Shown: piece by piece, positions 63,227-64,000 of the stretch | How the letters are laid out: each line of letters begins with the position of its first letter | Numbering within the stretch: position 1 is the stretch's first letter | Made by a program: the position numbers and the translations under genes | The notes under the pieces: model-generated | What the model saw: only the letters and a program-made list of their open reading frames with translations | Databases searched by the model: none | What the model was told of the DNA's origin: nothing | Assembly: GCA_965276005.1 (NCBI GenBank) | Contig: OZ254962.1 | Location: 1,364,001 to 1,428,000 of the forward strand | Direction of reading: 5' to 3' | From: G965232465 sp965276005 | GTDB lineage: Bacteria > Pseudomonadota > Alphaproteobacteria > JAQWUY01 | Length of the DNA: 64,000 nt

Positions 63227-64000
63227 TTAATCGGCAAATGGGTCTATGGCGTAGGTGTTTAAAGGTGGGATTTTTTTGTTCGATAGTTTGTTTTGCCACA
63301 AATAGTCCGCAAACATTTTGTATCTTGCTGTGTCTAGTGCCGATGGGCTCAGGGATAATCGGGGGTAGGTGGCTTGCCATGCCCGTTTGTTTAGTTCTGT
63401 GTTTAACATGTCCGGTTTCCACGATACGAATATATCCCATGCGGTGTTTGGGTTGTTGACGATATAATGTGTGGCGTCCCGTAACGCTAAAATAAGGCGT
63501 TTTGTTACATCAGAATAGCGGTTGTCGTTGTGGGCTAGCAACACCACTTCGTCATATAGGGGGACGCCGTTTTCTTCCAAGTAAAACGCCCCAGTTTTTT
63601 GCCCTTGCAATTCGATCTCGATCTGTTCGTAGGTGCGGTAAGTGCCAATCACCGCATCCACTTTGCCACTTAACAGGGAACTGGCGATTGCCCAATTGAT
63701 GTTGACCATTTTTACATCGTCTGTGCTTAACCCGCCACTTTGCAATATGGTAGATAACAACACATCATCGAAGCCGGCAATAGAATAGCCAATGGTTCGA
63801 CCTCGCAAGTCAGCAACGGTTTTGATACCACTTTTTTGTAAATATACCAAGCTGTTCATTTGTCCGCTTATCATGGTTGCCACCCGGGAAATGTGCCAAT
63901 CTTGCCCTGCGGACAGTTGTAAACTGGGTTGGTGTCCCAACGCATAATCGACCTTTTTTGCCGCCAAAAATTTCGGTGGATCGCTGGGATTGGCTGGCTC
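63227..64000 (-). CDS. ABC transporter substrate-binding protein, ThiY/NMT1-like (5' end outside window)
   Basis: The visible 257 residues are the C-terminal part of a SsuA/ThiY/NMT1-type binding protein; the frame is open to the end of the window, so the N-terminus and signal peptide are missing. Typical segments: PPKFLAAKKVDYALGHQPSL, MNSLVYLQKSGIKTVADLRG, GYSIAGFDDVLLSTILQSGG, VNINWAIASSLLSGKVDAVIGTYRTYE and GVPLYDEVVLLA. These resemble ThiY, which binds the formylaminopyrimidine precursor of thiamine, but permease and ATPase genes are not in view, so the substrate stays open. A clear terminator follows. Confidence 0.8.
   Translation of the reverse strand, partial: EPANPSDPPKFLAAKKVDYALGHQPSLQLSAGQDWHISRVATMISGQMNSLVYLQKSGIKTVADLRGRTIGYSIAGFDDVLLSTILQSGGLSTDDVKMVNINWAIASSLLSGKVDAVIGTYRTYEQIEIELQGQKTGAFYLEENGVPLYDEVVLLAHNDNRYSDVTKRLILALRDATHYIVNNPNTAWDIFVSWKPDMLNTELNKRAWQATYPRLSLSPSALDTARYKMFADYLWQNKLSNKKIPPLNTYAIDPFAD

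Overview
The window looks like a piece of an alphaproteobacterial chromosome. This is an inference from gene content: an IbpA-IatA-IatP type inositol transporter, PhnA/PhnY phosphonoacetate enzymes, a minimal PutA, and a hydrolase-CysE-cysteine desulfurase block. G+C is judged by eye to be in the mid-40s, dropping clearly in the RipA-like gene (56.7-57.9 kb), the RloA/RloB pair (61.0-63.1 kb) and a decayed small gene (14.5-14.8 kb). No rRNA, tRNA, CRISPR array, transposase or integrase was seen.

Layout: 0-2.7 kb is an esterase-hisC-tyrA operon with 4-bp overlaps, convergent with a YitT-type membrane protein. 3.5-6.5 kb is an unrecognised cassette of two secreted proteins and a lipoprotein. 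6.55-14.2 kb (minus) is giant adhesin A, a two-partner-secretion type exoprotein with about 24 FG-GAP-like repeats. 14.9-23.7 kb is a divergent amino-sugar locus. Its minus arm carries a sugar ABC transporter and a GH3 hexosaminidase. Its plus arm carries a ROK regulator, an amino-sugar kinase, NagB and NagA. Together these import, hydrolyse, phosphorylate, deacetylate and deaminate GlcNAc-type sugars to fructose-6-phosphate. 23.7-27.6 kb holds an alpha/beta hydrolase, CysE with a lysine-rich tail and two tandem cysteine desulfurases, linking cysteine synthesis to sulfur mobilisation. 27.8-36.7 kb (plus) is adhesin B, about 30 repeats, a paralogue of A in the opposite orientation. 36.8-40.6 kb is an aldose epimerase and phnA-phnY, which turn phosphonoacetaldehyde into acetate and phosphate. 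40.6-45.5 kb (minus) is adhesin C, with a 15-G tract near its N-terminus.

45.7-52.9 kb (minus) is one inositol operon, ibpA-iatP-iatA-phyH-iolC-iolB-iolG, with a divergent Gfo/Idh oxidoreductase. The later steps (IolE, IolD, IolJ, IolA) are not in the window. 54.3-56.4 kb holds a small exported protein with a two-palindrome promoter and an alpha-ketoglutaric semialdehyde dehydrogenase. 56.7-57.9 kb is a RipA-family membrane protein with a perfect 21-bp heptad repeat. 57.9-61.0 kb is putA. 61.0-63.1 kb is an RloA/RloB (AbiL-like) candidate defence pair. The window ends inside a ThiY/NMT1-type solute-binding gene.

The most striking theme is variable surface proteins. There are three giant repeat adhesins in 39 kb sharing an unrecognised C-terminal module. 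Two of them form large inverted repeats around the amino-sugar/cysteine block, and the third carries homopolymer tracts in its coding sequence and upstream region that could act as phase-variation switches. Several other genes (iolC, phyH, the RipA-like gene) carry short in-frame tandem repeats.
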